From assembly GCA_021325315.1 (NCBI GenBank), contig JAJPHK010000186.1, positions 1-52,707 on the forward strand: a DNA stretch of 52,707 nucleotides, written 5' to 3'. Under the pieces are notes generated by a model. The model searched no databases. It saw only the letters and a program-made list of their open reading frames with translations, and had not been told where the DNA came from. Positions 39,337-47,699 of this stretch are shown piece by piece (within the stretch, counting starts at the first letter, position 1; the number at the start of each line of letters is the position of its first letter). The translations under genes and the position numbers were made by a program. The DNA is from Alphaproteobacteria bacterium. GTDB taxonomy: Bacteria; Pseudomonadota; Alphaproteobacteria; Rhizobiales; Xanthobacteraceae.

Positions 39337-40140
39337 ATGATGAAAACGCGCATCTTGTTCGGCCTGCAACTCGTTTTCACGCTTCTCGTCGCAGCATTCC
39401 TGATTGTGCCGGCGCTGCTTTCCATGGTCGCGGGAGTCACAGTGAATTACTTCCGCGGTATTCGCTCGGGCGTCACGCTGGATTGGATCGGCCAAGTTTG
39501 GACACTTTACGCCGACACCATCGGCCGCTCTTTCGAGGTCGCGCTCGCGACGTTGCTTGTCACGCTGTTGATCGGCATACCTGCGGCTTACGCGTTGCAT
39601 AGGCGTGGCGGACGATTTTCGCGTGTGGTCGAGGAAATCATTACACTTCCGATCGCCATTCCGGGCCTTGCCACCGCGCTCGCGCTTATTTTGACCTATG
39701 GCGGCTTCGGCGATTTTCGCCGTTCGTGGCTCTTCATTTTGGCGGGCCATGTGATCTTCACATTGCCCTTCATGGTGCGCGCGGTCATGGCGGTATTCGC
39801 GACCATCGATGTGAAGACACTTGACGAAAGCGCGGCCTCTCTTGGCGCCTCGCCGTGGCGGCGTTTTCGGGACGTTATCGTGCCAAACGCGAAGCCTGGC
39901 GTGCTCGCCGGCGCGTTGATGGTTGTGACGCTCTCGCTTGGCGAATTCAACCTGACTTGGATGCTGCATACGCCCCTCACCAAGACTTTGCCGGTGGGGC
40001 TCGCCGACAGCTACGCCTCGATGCGGCTCGAAATCGCATCGGCCTATACACTCATTTTTTTTGTCATGATTATTCCGTTGCTGGTCGCAATGCAGATGAT
40101 TGGCGATAGCACGCGCTTGATGACGGGCAGGAAATCATGA
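39337..40140 (+). CDS. ABC transporter permease 2
   Basis: The protein of 267 residues (start 39337, two bases after the preceding stop) has six helices and an EAA loop DVKTLDESAASLGASPWRRF. It is the PotC/ThiP-like second permease. Its stop overlaps the ATPase start in an ATGA, showing translational coupling. With permease 1 it forms the inner-membrane channel of the importer. Confidence 0.87.
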   Translation: MMKTRILFGLQLVFTLLVAAFLIVPALLSMVAGVTVNYFRGIRSGVTLDWIGQVWTLYADTIGRSFEVALATLLVTLLIGIPAAYALHRRGGRFSRVVEEIITLPIAIPGLATALALILTYGGFGDFRRSWLFILAGHVIFTLPFMVRAVMAVFATIDVKTLDESAASLGASPWRRFRDVIVPNAKPGVLAGALMVVTLSLGEFNLTWMLHTPLTKTLPVGLADSYASMRLEIASAYTLIFFVMIIPLLVAMQMIGDSTRLMTGRKS

Positions 40141-41201
40141 CCGAGGTGCAAGGTGTTTCCGTTCACCTTCAGGCTTGCGCTAAAACCTTTCCCGACGGCA
40201 CACGCGCACTCGAAGCCGTCTCCCTCGATGTCGCCCGCGGTGAAACGATGGTGTTCCTTGGGCCGTCGGGTTGCGGGAAAACCACCACACTTCGCATTAT
40301 CGCCGGTTTGGAGCGGCCCGATGCCGGCGGACGGGTTCTGTTTGACGGCGAGGACGTGACCCATCTTCCCATCGAGCGCCGCAAGGTCGGCATGGTGTTC
40401 CAGTCCTACGCGCTGTTTCCGAACATGTCGGTCGCGGAAAACATCGGTTATTCGCTGAAAATCCGCGGCATTGACCGCGCCGAACGCGCCGCACGCGTCG
40501 CCGAACTCATGGCGCTCACGGGGATCGGCGGGCTGGAAAACCGGAGTATCGACCAGCTTTCCGGCGGCCAGCGGCAGCGCGTGGCGCTCGCGCGCGCCGT
40601 CGCCATGCGTCCGCGCGTGCTTTTGCTCGACGAACCGCTGACGGCTCTCGACGCCTCGCTCCGTGAGCGGTTGCGCGCCGAGCTCAACCGGCTGCTTCGC
40701 TCGCTTGGCATCACGGCGGTCTATGTTACCCACGACCAGGCCGAAGCAATGGCACTCGGCGACCGCATTGTCGTGATGCGAAGTGGCGCGATCGCGCAGA
40801 TCGGTACGCCGCGTGAAATTTATTTCGAACCGGCGAACCGCTTTGTCGCCGAGTTTGTCGGTGCCGCGAATATTCTTGAGGCGGAAGCCGGAGAAGGGTT
40901 TCTCGCTTTGCGCGGCGGTCGGCTTCCGATTGGCGGCAGCGCGAAAGCTGTGAAAGGAAATGTCGTTGCGATGGTCCGCCCCGAGGCGGTTACCTTCGTT
41001 GCGCCCGAAGGCGCGCTTCTGACCGGTCGCGTTGAAACCGTGAGCTTTATTGGCGACCGGTTGCGCTGCACGGTTGTCGGTGTTTCCGAGCGCCCGCTTT
41101 CGATCGATGCCCCGAATACAATCTCCGTCTCTCCGGGCGATCAGGTGGGACTCTCGATCGATCCGGATGCCGTCCGGTTATTTCCCAAAGAATCTGCCTG
41201 A
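40137..41201 (+). CDS. ABC transporter ATP-binding protein
   Basis: The 354-residue protein has Walker A GPSGCGKTT near residue 42, the signature LSGGQRQRVALARA near residue 141, Walker B VLLLDEPLTALDA and the H-loop VYVTHDQAEA. A C-terminal TOBE domain (about residues 285-350) marks a multi-sugar/spermidine/iron-type ATPase. It powers the two permeases upstream. The ATG lies in the stop of permease 2, and the phosphodiesterase start shares one base with its own stop. Confidence 0.92.
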   Translation: MTEVQGVSVHLQACAKTFPDGTRALEAVSLDVARGETMVFLGPSGCGKTTTLRIIAGLERPDAGGRVLFDGEDVTHLPIERRKVGMVFQSYALFPNMSVAENIGYSLKIRGIDRAERAARVAELMALTGIGGLENRSIDQLSGGQRQRVALARAVAMRPRVLLLDEPLTALDASLRERLRAELNRLLRSLGITAVYVTHDQAEAMALGDRIVVMRSGAIAQIGTPREIYFEPANRFVAEFVGAANILEAEAGEGFLALRGGRLPIGGSAKAVKGNVVAMVRPEAVTFVAPEGALLTGRVETVSFIGDRLRCTVVGVSERPLSIDAPNTISVSPGDQVGLSIDPDAVRLFPKESA

Positions 41202-42031
41202 TGACCACGCCCTTGCTGATCGCGCAGATTTCCGATCTGCATATCAAACGACCTGGCGAAAAGGCCTACGGCGTTGTCGACACGGCGGCGGCGCTTGATC
41301 GTTGCATCGCGCATCTGAACGGTATGCGGCCGCAGCCCGGCCATGTTGTGATTTCGGGCGATCTCGTCGACGGCGGCAAAGCCGAGGAGTACGCGCATCT
41401 CAGGCGCCTGCTCGCGCCGCTGAAGGCACCCTTCAGTCTGATTCCCGGAAATCACGACGCACGCGAAACGATGCGGGCGGCCTTCCCGGATCAGCCCTAC
41501 GCGCAGTCGAGCGGCTCGATGCATATGCGGGTAGCAGTCGGCGATCTCGATCTTATCCTGCTCGACTCGTCCGTGCCCGGAAAACCGCACGGTTTTCTCG
41601 ATGCCGAAGCGCTGCTATGGCTCGACAAAATCCTTGCGTCGGAGAACAAGCGGCCGGCGCTTCTGTTTCTTCACCATCCGCCCTTTGTGACCGGTATCGG
41701 GCATATGGATCGGCAGAACCTTCAGAATGCAGGCGATATGGCGGCCGTGATCAAACGCCATCCGCGCGTGCGTATCGTGGCGGCAGGTCATGTGCATCGC
41801 GCCGTATTGACGCGCTTTGCCGGTATTCCGGCGACAATTTGTCCGGCACCCAACCACGCCGTCGTGCTCGATCTCGACGGCTCGCTCGTTCCTTCCTTTG
41901 CGGTCGAACCGCCTGCGTTTCATCTTCATGCCTGGTTCGGGGAGAGGGATGAGCTCGTCACGCACTGTGTACCGATTGGAAATTTTATCGGCCCGCATCC
42001 CTTTTTCGGCGCAGGCGGTAACTTGCTTTAA
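41201..42031 (+). CDS. Binuclear-metal phosphodiesterase, GpdQ-like (class III)
   Basis: The 276-residue protein has all calcineurin-type metal motifs in order: SDLHI near residue 11, SGDLVDGG near residue 49, GNHDAR near residue 79, LFLHHPP near residue 156 and AGHVHRA near residue 196. Its length and the RPGEKAYGVVD tract next to SDLHI match GpdQ, a glycerophosphodiesterase that also cleaves other phosphodiesters. It is the last gene of the ABC operon, overlapping the ATPase stop by one base. No signal peptide is present, so it hydrolyses an imported compound in the cytoplasm. Cyclic-nucleotide phosphodiesterase is the alternative. Confidence 0.87.
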   Translation: MTTPLLIAQISDLHIKRPGEKAYGVVDTAAALDRCIAHLNGMRPQPGHVVISGDLVDGGKAEEYAHLRRLLAPLKAPFSLIPGNHDARETMRAAFPDQPYAQSSGSMHMRVAVGDLDLILLDSSVPGKPHGFLDAEALLWLDKILASENKRPALLFLHHPPFVTGIGHMDRQNLQNAGDMAAVIKRHPRVRIVAAGHVHRAVLTRFAGIPATICPAPNHAVVLDLDGSLVPSFAVEPPAFHLHAWFGERDELVTHCVPIGNFIGPHPFFGAGGNLL

Positions 42032-42069
42032 AACTGCATTCGGACTGTACGCAGCCGCTGCCGCGCGGT

Positions 42070-42387
42070 TCACGACCCGTTCGGCAGCGGAATGAACAGG
42101 CAGAGGCTCGAGGCCTTGCGATCCTTATTCTTGGAGCAGCGGTGAAAGCCGCCGTCGGGACTGAATCTCACCTTACGCAACGAATTGGCGTTCGGCCCGG
42201 CGAAAATCTCGCCGGTCGCCTTGATTTTCCATGAACCGTCCGGAAGTCCTTCGACCTCGTTTGGCGAGATCGCATAGCAGTCTCCGCCCGCGCAGCACTC
42301 GTACGGATACCACTCGTGTGTGCGCGCGGCGGATGGGAAAACCACGAGCGCGGATACGAACAAGAATACCGTCATGCAGGGCCGCAT
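42070..42387 (-). CDS. Small secreted cysteine-rich protein
   Basis: Starting at 42387 gives 105 residues (42375 is an alternative). A signal peptide (to about residue 25) precedes a mature part beginning HEWYPYECCAGGDCYAI, with three cysteines at once and one more in FHRCSKN. Similar short proteins with the HEWYP..CC..DC pattern are frequent in Bradyrhizobium-like genomes but uncharacterised. It is expected to be periplasmic and disulfide-bonded. No operon partner is seen. Confidence 0.7.
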   Translation of the reverse strand: MRPCMTVFLFVSALVVFPSAARTHEWYPYECCAGGDCYAISPNEVEGLPDGSWKIKATGEIFAGPNANSLRKVRFSPDGGFHRCSKNKDRKASSLCLFIPLPNGS

Positions 42388-42602
42388 GCGCGGAAGTCTT
42401 GCCCGATTGCATCTGCAAATCATGATTTTCCAAATTTTGAGGTGGTTGGAGACAGACTCGCTCGTAACTTTGCAGTAACGGGTAAATGCCTTGTCCGGTT
42501 CCGGATGATTCACGCCACTGTGATGGCGAATCCGCGAATAGCCGTCACTGGACGCGGTATGTCGCCGCGCTAATGTCGTCTTTGGTTCAGGGGATGGAAT
42601 TT

Positions 42603-43949
42603 ATGCAAAACCGCTTTCAGCCCTCGCGGCGCGAATTTCTCGCCGGCCTTGGCGGCGTATCGCTCGCGGCCTTGCTGCCGCGCGTTTCCTTCGCGCAATC
42701 GCTGCCTCTAAACCCCGACGTCGCGATCATCGGCGCGGGCGGGGCGGGGCTTTCCGCCGCGCGCACGCTGATGCAAGCGGGAAAAAACGTCGTCATTCTC
42801 GAAGCGATGAGCCGGATCGGCGGCCGCGCCTACACGGAGTCGGCCACGTTCGGCGTTCCGTTCGACTGGGGCTGCCAGTGGATTCAGGCCGCCGACCGCA
42901 ATCCGCTTCTTCCGCTCGCGAAGGAATGGGGCTTCGATCCGTATTTGCACGACCTCGAACTCGACCGCATCTACTACGGCGCAACGCCGCGCCGCTTCAC
43001 GCAGCGCGAGATGGATCGCACGAAAGCGATCGAGGAGCGCTTTCCGAAAATCAACCGGCGCGCCGCGCGCTGGCGCGACGGCCCGGTTTCCTCTGTGCTG
43101 GTGCCGCGCACGCCGGAAGAAGAGGCGGCGATGACCTACATGTTTCCGATGGACATGGCGGTCGATCCCGGCGAGCTTTCGATCCGCGACTGGGCGCGGC
43201 AGACGGATCTTGCGCCGAACTATCTTGTGCAGAAAGGCCTCGGCACGGTGGTCGCAAAGTTTGGCGAGGGCTTGCCTGTCTCGCTCTCGACGCCGGTGAA
43301 GAGAATTCGCTACGGCGGAAAAGGAGTCGCGATCGAAACGGAGAAAGGCGACGTGCAGGCGAAAGCCTGCATCATCACCGCCTCCACCGGCGCGCTGCAG
43401 TCGGGCTTTATCCGCTTCGATCCGAAACTCCCCGACTGGAAGGAAGACGCCATCGGCGAATTGCCGATGGGCTTGCTCGCGAAAATTCCGCTTCTTCTCG
43501 ACGGCGAGCGCTTCGGCCTTTCGCCGTTCGATGACATTCTCTACGAGCGCTCCGGCCTGCAGGACATTTATTTTCTCTGCTTTCCCTTCGGCATGAACAT
43601 GATGATCGGCTTCGTCGGCGGATCGTTTGCGTGGCACCTCACGGCGGAAGGAACGGAAGCCGCCACCGATTTCGCGCTCGACGCGCTCCGCCGCCTGTTC
43701 GGCGAGAAAGCGCCGAGCCATGTGAAAAAGGCCGAGTTCAGCCGCTGGGCGAATATTCCGTGGGTGCGCGGCTCCTATGCGGCTGCGCTGCCGGGCAAAG
43801 CGGGCGCCCGCACCGCGCTCGCCCGGCCGATTGCGGATCGGCTTTACTTCGCGGGCGAGGCGCTTGCCGGGCCGCTCGCGCAGACCATCGGCGGCGCGAT
43901 CCTTTCGGGGGAGGCGGTGGCGAGGGATGTGCTGAAGCAGATCGCCTGA
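42603..43949 (+). CDS. Tat-exported FAD-dependent amine oxidase family protein
   Basis: The start at 42603 gives 448 residues, with AGGGG eight bases upstream; ATG 42594 is also possible. A Tat signal (SRREFLAGLGG, cleavage after SFAQS) is followed by the FAD motif IIGAGGAGLSAARTL and RIGGRAYTES. The FAD-closing tract LYFAGEALAGPLAQTIGGAI is C-terminal, as in monoamine oxidase. It probably oxidises an amine in the periplasm to aldehyde and ammonia. The substrate is unknown and there is no partner gene beside it. Confidence 0.87.
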   Translation: MQNRFQPSRREFLAGLGGVSLAALLPRVSFAQSLPLNPDVAIIGAGGAGLSAARTLMQAGKNVVILEAMSRIGGRAYTESATFGVPFDWGCQWIQAADRNPLLPLAKEWGFDPYLHDLELDRIYYGATPRRFTQREMDRTKAIEERFPKINRRAARWRDGPVSSVLVPRTPEEEAAMTYMFPMDMAVDPGELSIRDWARQTDLAPNYLVQKGLGTVVAKFGEGLPVSLSTPVKRIRYGGKGVAIETEKGDVQAKACIITASTGALQSGFIRFDPKLPDWKEDAIGELPMGLLAKIPLLLDGERFGLSPFDDILYERSGLQDIYFLCFPFGMNMMIGFVGGSFAWHLTAEGTEAATDFALDALRRLFGEKAPSHVKKAEFSRWANIPWVRGSYAAALPGKAGARTALARPIADRLYFAGEALAGPLAQTIGGAILSGEAVARDVLKQIA

Positions 43950-43955
43950 GGCTTC

Positions 43956-44166
43956 CTCACCCTGAGAGGCTGGCCGAAAATGCGAGCAATATCTTCAGGG
44001 ACTTTCTAATCGCCTGAAGATGAATCTTTTTTCGTCATGGCCGGGCTGAGGCATGCCTAGTCCGCCGCGGCGGACTAGGCATGCCGTCTCGAAGGGTCCA
44101 TCCGTAGTTCGGGGCCTCATGCTTCGAGACGCCGCGCTTTGCGCGGCTCCTCAGCATGAGGGTTAA
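43956..44166. repeat. Intergenic repeat, family B copy 2, with other repeats inside it
   Basis: The 412-bp gap 43950-44361 holds no gene. This part runs from CTCACCCTGAGAGG to CTCAGCATGAGGGT, the family B arms. It contains CTCGAAGGGTCCATCCGTAG and GCTTCGAGACG pieces also found at 19949-20058, plus a GTCATGGCCGGGCT fragment of family A and a perfect 36-bp palindrome. It looks like repeats inserted into one another. Confidence 0.65.
44050..44085. repeat. Perfect 36-bp palindrome without loop
   Basis: GGCATGCCTAGTCCGCCG is followed at once by its exact complement. Such a self-complementary block can extrude a cruciform. It lies inside the family B repeat. Confidence 0.9.
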
Positions 44167-44244
44167 GATAGCGGCGGAAATGAAGTTTTTCGCCAATACA
44201 ACCAACTGGTATCTTTTAAAGAATTGAGTGTATAACCCCGTCGC

Positions 44245-44336
44245 GCCCCATCCTTCGTGACGCCCCGCCACCTCGATTTTGAGGAGGCGCGACGCGCTGT
44301 CTTGAAGGAGAGGTGGCGAGGCTCCTCAGGATGAGG
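44245..44336. repeat. Intergenic repeat, family B copy 3
   Basis: The region CGCGCCCCATCCTTCGTGACG to GGCTCCTCAGGATGAGGCG carries the same CCATCCTTCG and CTCCTCAGGATGAGG ends as the other copies, with a different centre (CCGCCACCTCGATTTTGAGG). It ends 26 bp before the DAHP synthase gene, so the promoter of that gene must lie within or before the repeat. Confidence 0.65.
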
Positions 44337-44361
44337 CGCCCGGTGTGAAGAGGGTGTTGTC

Positions 44362-45750
44362 ATGGCTCAGCGTTGGACCCCGGACAGTTGGCGATCGAAG
44401 CCGATCGTGCAGGTGCCGGAATATCCCGATAAACGTGCGTTGGAAGAGACCGAGAAGCAGCTCGCGACTTTTCCGCCGCTTGTTTTTGCGGGCGAGGCGC
44501 GGGCCTTGAAGCGCGCGCTCGCGAAAGTCGCGGCGGGCGATGCTTTCCTGTTGCAGGGCGGCGACTGCGCCGAGAGCTTCGTCGAGCACAACGCCAATAA
44601 CATCCGCGACTTCTTCCGCGTCTTCCTGCAGATGGCGGTGGTGATGACCTTCGCCGGCGCGCTGCCGGTCGTCAAAGTCGGCCGCGTTGCGGGCCAGTTC
44701 GCAAAACCGCGCTCGTCGCCGACGGAGAAGCGCGGCGACGTGGAGCTTCCCGCCTATCGCGGCGATATCATCAACGACGTCGCCTTCACCAGGGAAGCCC
44801 GAACGCCCGACCCGCACCGTATGCTGAAAGCATATCGCCAGTCGGCGGCGACGCTCAATCTTTTGCGCGCGTTTTCGACCGGCGGTTATGCGAACCTGTC
44901 GAACGCGCATCAGTGGATGCTCGGCTTCGTCAAGGACAGCCCGCAGTCGCACCGCTATGAAGCGCTTGCGAAGCGCATCACCGAGGCGCTCGACTTCATG
45001 CGCGCCTGCGGCATCGATCCCGAGACGCATCCGGAAATGCGCACCACCGATTTCTACACCAGCCACGAGGCGCTGCTCCTGCAATACGAGCAGGCGATGA
45101 CGCGCGTCGATTCGACGAGCGGCGACTGGTACGATACCTCCGGCCATATGGTCTGGATCGGCGACCGCACGCGCCAGCCGGATCACGCGCATGTCGAATT
45201 CGCGCGCGGCATCAAGAATCCGCTCGGGTTGAAGTGCGGCCCGTCTTCGACGCCCGACGGCCTCCTGAAGCTTCTCGACATCCTCGATCCGGAGCGCGAG
45301 CCGGGCCGCATGACGCTGATCGCGCGCTTCGGCGCGGGTAAGGTCGAGGCGCATCTTCCCGCGCTCGTACGCGCGGTGAAGAAGGAGAAGCGTCCGGTCG
45401 TGTGGTCGTGCGATCCGATGCACGGAAACACCGTGACGGCGAACGGCTACAAGACCCGCCGTTTCGAGCAGGTGCTGCAGGAGGTGAAGGAATTTTTTGC
45501 AGTGATGGCCGCCGAGGGCGTGCACGCCGGCGGCGTGCATCTCGAGATGACAGGCCAGAACGTCACCGAATGCATGGGCGGAGCAAAGGCGATCGGCGAA
45601 ACCGATCTCTCCGACCGCTACCACACCTTTTGCGATCCGCGGCTCAACGCCGACCAGGCGATCGAGATGGCGTTCCTGGTTTCCGATCTCCTGAAAAAGG
45701 AACAGAGGCTCGGCCAGGGCCGCAAGGTGCCGGCGGTGGCGGGGCTGTAA
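44362..45750 (+). CDS. 3-deoxy-7-phosphoheptulonate synthase, class II (plant type)
   Basis: The 462-residue protein matches class II DAHP synthase over its length. It starts [20 protein letters not shown] and has the metal/PEP motif [12 protein letters not shown] near residue 55. The phosphate-binding tracts [19 protein letters not shown] and [12 protein letters not shown], and [14 protein letters not shown], follow. It condenses phosphoenolpyruvate with erythrose-4-phosphate, the first step of the shikimate pathway. Class II is usual in alphaproteobacteria. No other aro gene adjoins it. Confidence 0.95.
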   Translation: MAQRWTPDSWRSKPIVQVPEYPDKRALEETEKQLATFPPLVFAGEARALKRALAKVAAGDAFLLQGGDCAESFVEHNANNIRDFFRVFLQMAVVMTFAGALPVVKVGRVAGQFAKPRSSPTEKRGDVELPAYRGDIINDVAFTREARTPDPHRMLKAYRQSAATLNLLRAFSTGGYANLSNAHQWMLGFVKDSPQSHRYEALAKRITEALDFMRACGIDPETHPEMRTTDFYTSHEALLLQYEQAMTRVDSTSGDWYDTSGHMVWIGDRTRQPDHAHVEFARGIKNPLGLKCGPSSTPDGLLKLLDILDPEREPGRMTLIARFGAGKVEAHLPALVRAVKKEKRPVVWSCDPMHGNTVTANGYKTRRFEQVLQEVKEFFAVMAAEGVHAGGVHLEMTGQNVTECMGGAKAIGETDLSDRYHTFCDPRLNADQAIEMAFLVSDLLKKEQRLGQGRKVPAVAGL

Positions 45751-45971
45751 ATTTGCGCGATCATTCCAGGGCGCGTGCGTAAGCAAGCCGACCCGGAATC
45801 CAGAAATGTACGCGGCCGTATCCGGAAATGACGGCGTAATTTTGTGCGCTGCTCCCATGACAAGTTGCCCGGAAGATTTCCTCCCTTGCCGGTGTTAGGC
45901 TTCTTGTAAGCGCGGGTACGGACCCGGCGTGCACGCGGTGGTGCAGGCAGAACCGGGCTGGGAGGAATGCA

Positions 45972-47126
45972 ATGAAACGTCACTTCCTGGCGGGCGCGGC
46001 TGCGCTCGCGCTCGCTTCCTTTGTATCGTCGGCCGAGGCGCAGATCGCGATCTCCGCGAACGACGGCAAGGCCGGCCTCGACGACGGCAAGAGCATCGTC
46101 AATCAAAATCCCCATCCCGATTACATCACCATTTTCGACCTCGGGCAGAATCCGCCGAAAGTGTTGGGCGAAGTGATGAACGTGCCCACGAGCGTCGTGG
46201 GTCCGCCGCAATCGGTCGCGATCGCGCATGACGGAAGCTTCGCGATCGTCACCGGCGCGTTCAAGGTCGACCCCGCCGATCCGAAGAAGACCGTCGCCGA
46301 CAACAAGGTCACTGTCATCGACCTCAAGGCCAAGCCCTTTGCCGCGATCGCGACGCTGGAAGCGGGGCCGGGCGCGACCGGCGTTTCGATCAATCCCGCG
46401 CAGACGCTCGCCCTTGTCGCAAACCGCAACGAAGGCACGGTTTCGGTCTTCACGATTTCGGGCAAGGAGCTCAAGCCCGCTGGGAAAATCCAGCTCGGCG
46501 ACGCGAAGTCGGGCCCGAGCCATGCCGTCTTCACGCCCGACGGCAAGATGGCGCTCGTCACGCGTGACGGCGACCACAAGGTTTCGATCCTGAAGGTGGA
46601 CGGCGACAAGGTCGAGGACACGAAAAAAACCATGACCGGCGGCTTCCGCCCCTACAGCATCGAGGTGAGCCCCAAGGGCGATATCGCCGTGTTCGGCAAT
46701 CAGGGCGGCGGCACCGGCGACAACGACGTGATCAACGTCGTCGATCTCAAGTCCAACCCCCCGCGCGTCGTCGACACGATCTCCGTCGGTCCGACCCCCG
46801 AAGGCGTCGGCATGTCGCCGAAGGGCGATTTCGTCGCCGTCACGGTGATGAACAACACCAACAAGCCGAAGTCGTTTCCATTCTATCACGACAACGGAAT
46901 CCTGAAGGTGTTCAGCATCCGCGGTACGAAACTGCAACTCGCCGCGGAAGCGCCGGTTGGCCACTGGTGCCAGGGCGCGGTCTGGAGCAAGGATCAGAAG
47001 ACGATCGTCGTGCAATGCATGGTCGAGAAGGAGTTCGAAATCTTCCGTTTCACCGGCGACAGCCTGAAGCGGACCGGCGAAATCAAGCTGAAGGCCGGCG
47101 GTGCGGGCCTGTGCGCGCAGCAGTAA
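45972..47126 (+). CDS. Secreted beta-propeller (YVTN/40-residue repeat) protein
   Basis: The 384-residue protein has a signal peptide (cleaved after SAEAQ, about residue 24) and a chain of about seven beta-propeller blades of the lactonase/YVTN type. Repeats include VAIAHDGSFAIVTGA, VSINPAQTLALVANRNEGTV, AVFTPDGKMALVTRDGDHKV and VGMSPKGDFVAVTVMNN. It is periplasmic or extracellular. An enzyme role such as 6-phosphogluconolactonase is not supported by active-site residues I can see. The GGGAGG site precedes the ATG. The 221-bp gap before it contains GC-rich inverted repeats but no gene. Confidence 0.85.
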   Translation: MKRHFLAGAAALALASFVSSAEAQIAISANDGKAGLDDGKSIVNQNPHPDYITIFDLGQNPPKVLGEVMNVPTSVVGPPQSVAIAHDGSFAIVTGAFKVDPADPKKTVADNKVTVIDLKAKPFAAIATLEAGPGATGVSINPAQTLALVANRNEGTVSVFTISGKELKPAGKIQLGDAKSGPSHAVFTPDGKMALVTRDGDHKVSILKVDGDKVEDTKKTMTGGFRPYSIEVSPKGDIAVFGNQGGGTGDNDVINVVDLKSNPPRVVDTISVGPTPEGVGMSPKGDFVAVTVMNNTNKPKSFPFYHDNGILKVFSIRGTKLQLAAEAPVGHWCQGAVWSKDQKTIVVQCMVEKEFEIFRFTGDSLKRTGEIKLKAGGAGLCAQQ

Positions 47127-47154
47127 AATTTTAACGCCTCTCGCCAAGATTGCG

Positions 47155-47176
47155 GGCGCGGCAGCCAAGCCGCGCC
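47155..47176 (+). terminator. Possible terminator after the beta-propeller gene
   Basis: An 8-bp GC stem (47155-47162 with 47169-47176) with a six-base loop is followed by TGTTTCCTTT. The T-run is broken, so strength is doubtful. It lies 20 bp before dgkA. Confidence 0.4.
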
Positions 47177-47195
47177 TGTTTCCTTTGAGGCGAAC

Positions 47196-47552
47196 ATGCA
47201 CCGGCTCCTGAACGCCTGCATCTACACCTGGCACGGCCTGCGCGCCGCCGCGCGGAGCGAGGAGGCCTTCCGGCAGGAGATCGCGGTTTTCGTGCTCGCC
47301 GTGCCGATTGCGTTTTTCATTGCAAGCGAACCGTGGAAGCGGCTTTTGCTGATCGCCGCGGTGGTCTTCGTCATGATCGTCGAGCTTTTGAACACGTCGA
47401 TCGAGAAGCTTTCCGATCACGTCACGCCGAAGAAGAACGCCCGGATCAAGAATGTGAAGGACATGGGCTCGGCCGCGGTCGGGCTTTCGATCCTGCTCGC
47501 GGCGGCCGTGTGGCTGATCGAGATTTGGGAATGGATCACGACGATGACTTAA
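47196..47552 (+). CDS. dgkA: Diacylglycerol kinase (prokaryotic, membrane)
   Basis: The 118-residue protein has three membrane helices and the DgkA core: ARSEEAFRQEIAVF near residue 20 and the catalytic LLNTSIEKLSDHV near residue 65, followed by KDMGSAAVGLSI. It phosphorylates diacylglycerol in the inner membrane to recycle lipid by-products. It is a single gene flanked by repeats. Confidence 0.93.
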   Translation: MHRLLNACIYTWHGLRAAARSEEAFRQEIAVFVLAVPIAFFIASEPWKRLLLIAAVVFVMIVELLNTSIEKLSDHVTPKKNARIKNVKDMGSAAVGLSILLAAAVWLIEIWEWITTMT

Positions 47553-47555
47553 GGC

Positions 47556-47646
47556 TGTCATGGCCGGGCTCGTCCCGGCCATCCACGCCTTAACAACATT
47601 GAGGCAATAAAGGCGTGGATGCCCGGCACAAGGCCGGGCATGACGT
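47556..47646. repeat. Palindromic intergenic repeat, family A copy 2
   Basis: TGTCATGGCCGGGCTCGTCC to CAAGGCCGGGCATGACG, with inner arms CCATCCACGCCTTA and AAAGGCGTGGATG. It is an uninterrupted member of the family also at 16731-16824 and 49448-49599. Confidence 0.82.
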
Positions 47647-47699
47647 GGTAAATGGCCTTTGCGTTGCAGCAGGCTCACGGCAGGGCTACATCTTTCTCC

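Noticed and set aside
37457-41201. Taurine or alkanesulfonate ABC transporter tied to the sulfonate island
   Set aside because: The binding protein and the TOBE-domain ATPase are of the spermidine/iron type, not the TauA/SsuA type, and the operon ends in a phosphodiesterase.
44050-44085. Phage or integrative-element attachment site
   Set aside because: No integrase, tRNA or direct-repeat partner is nearby.
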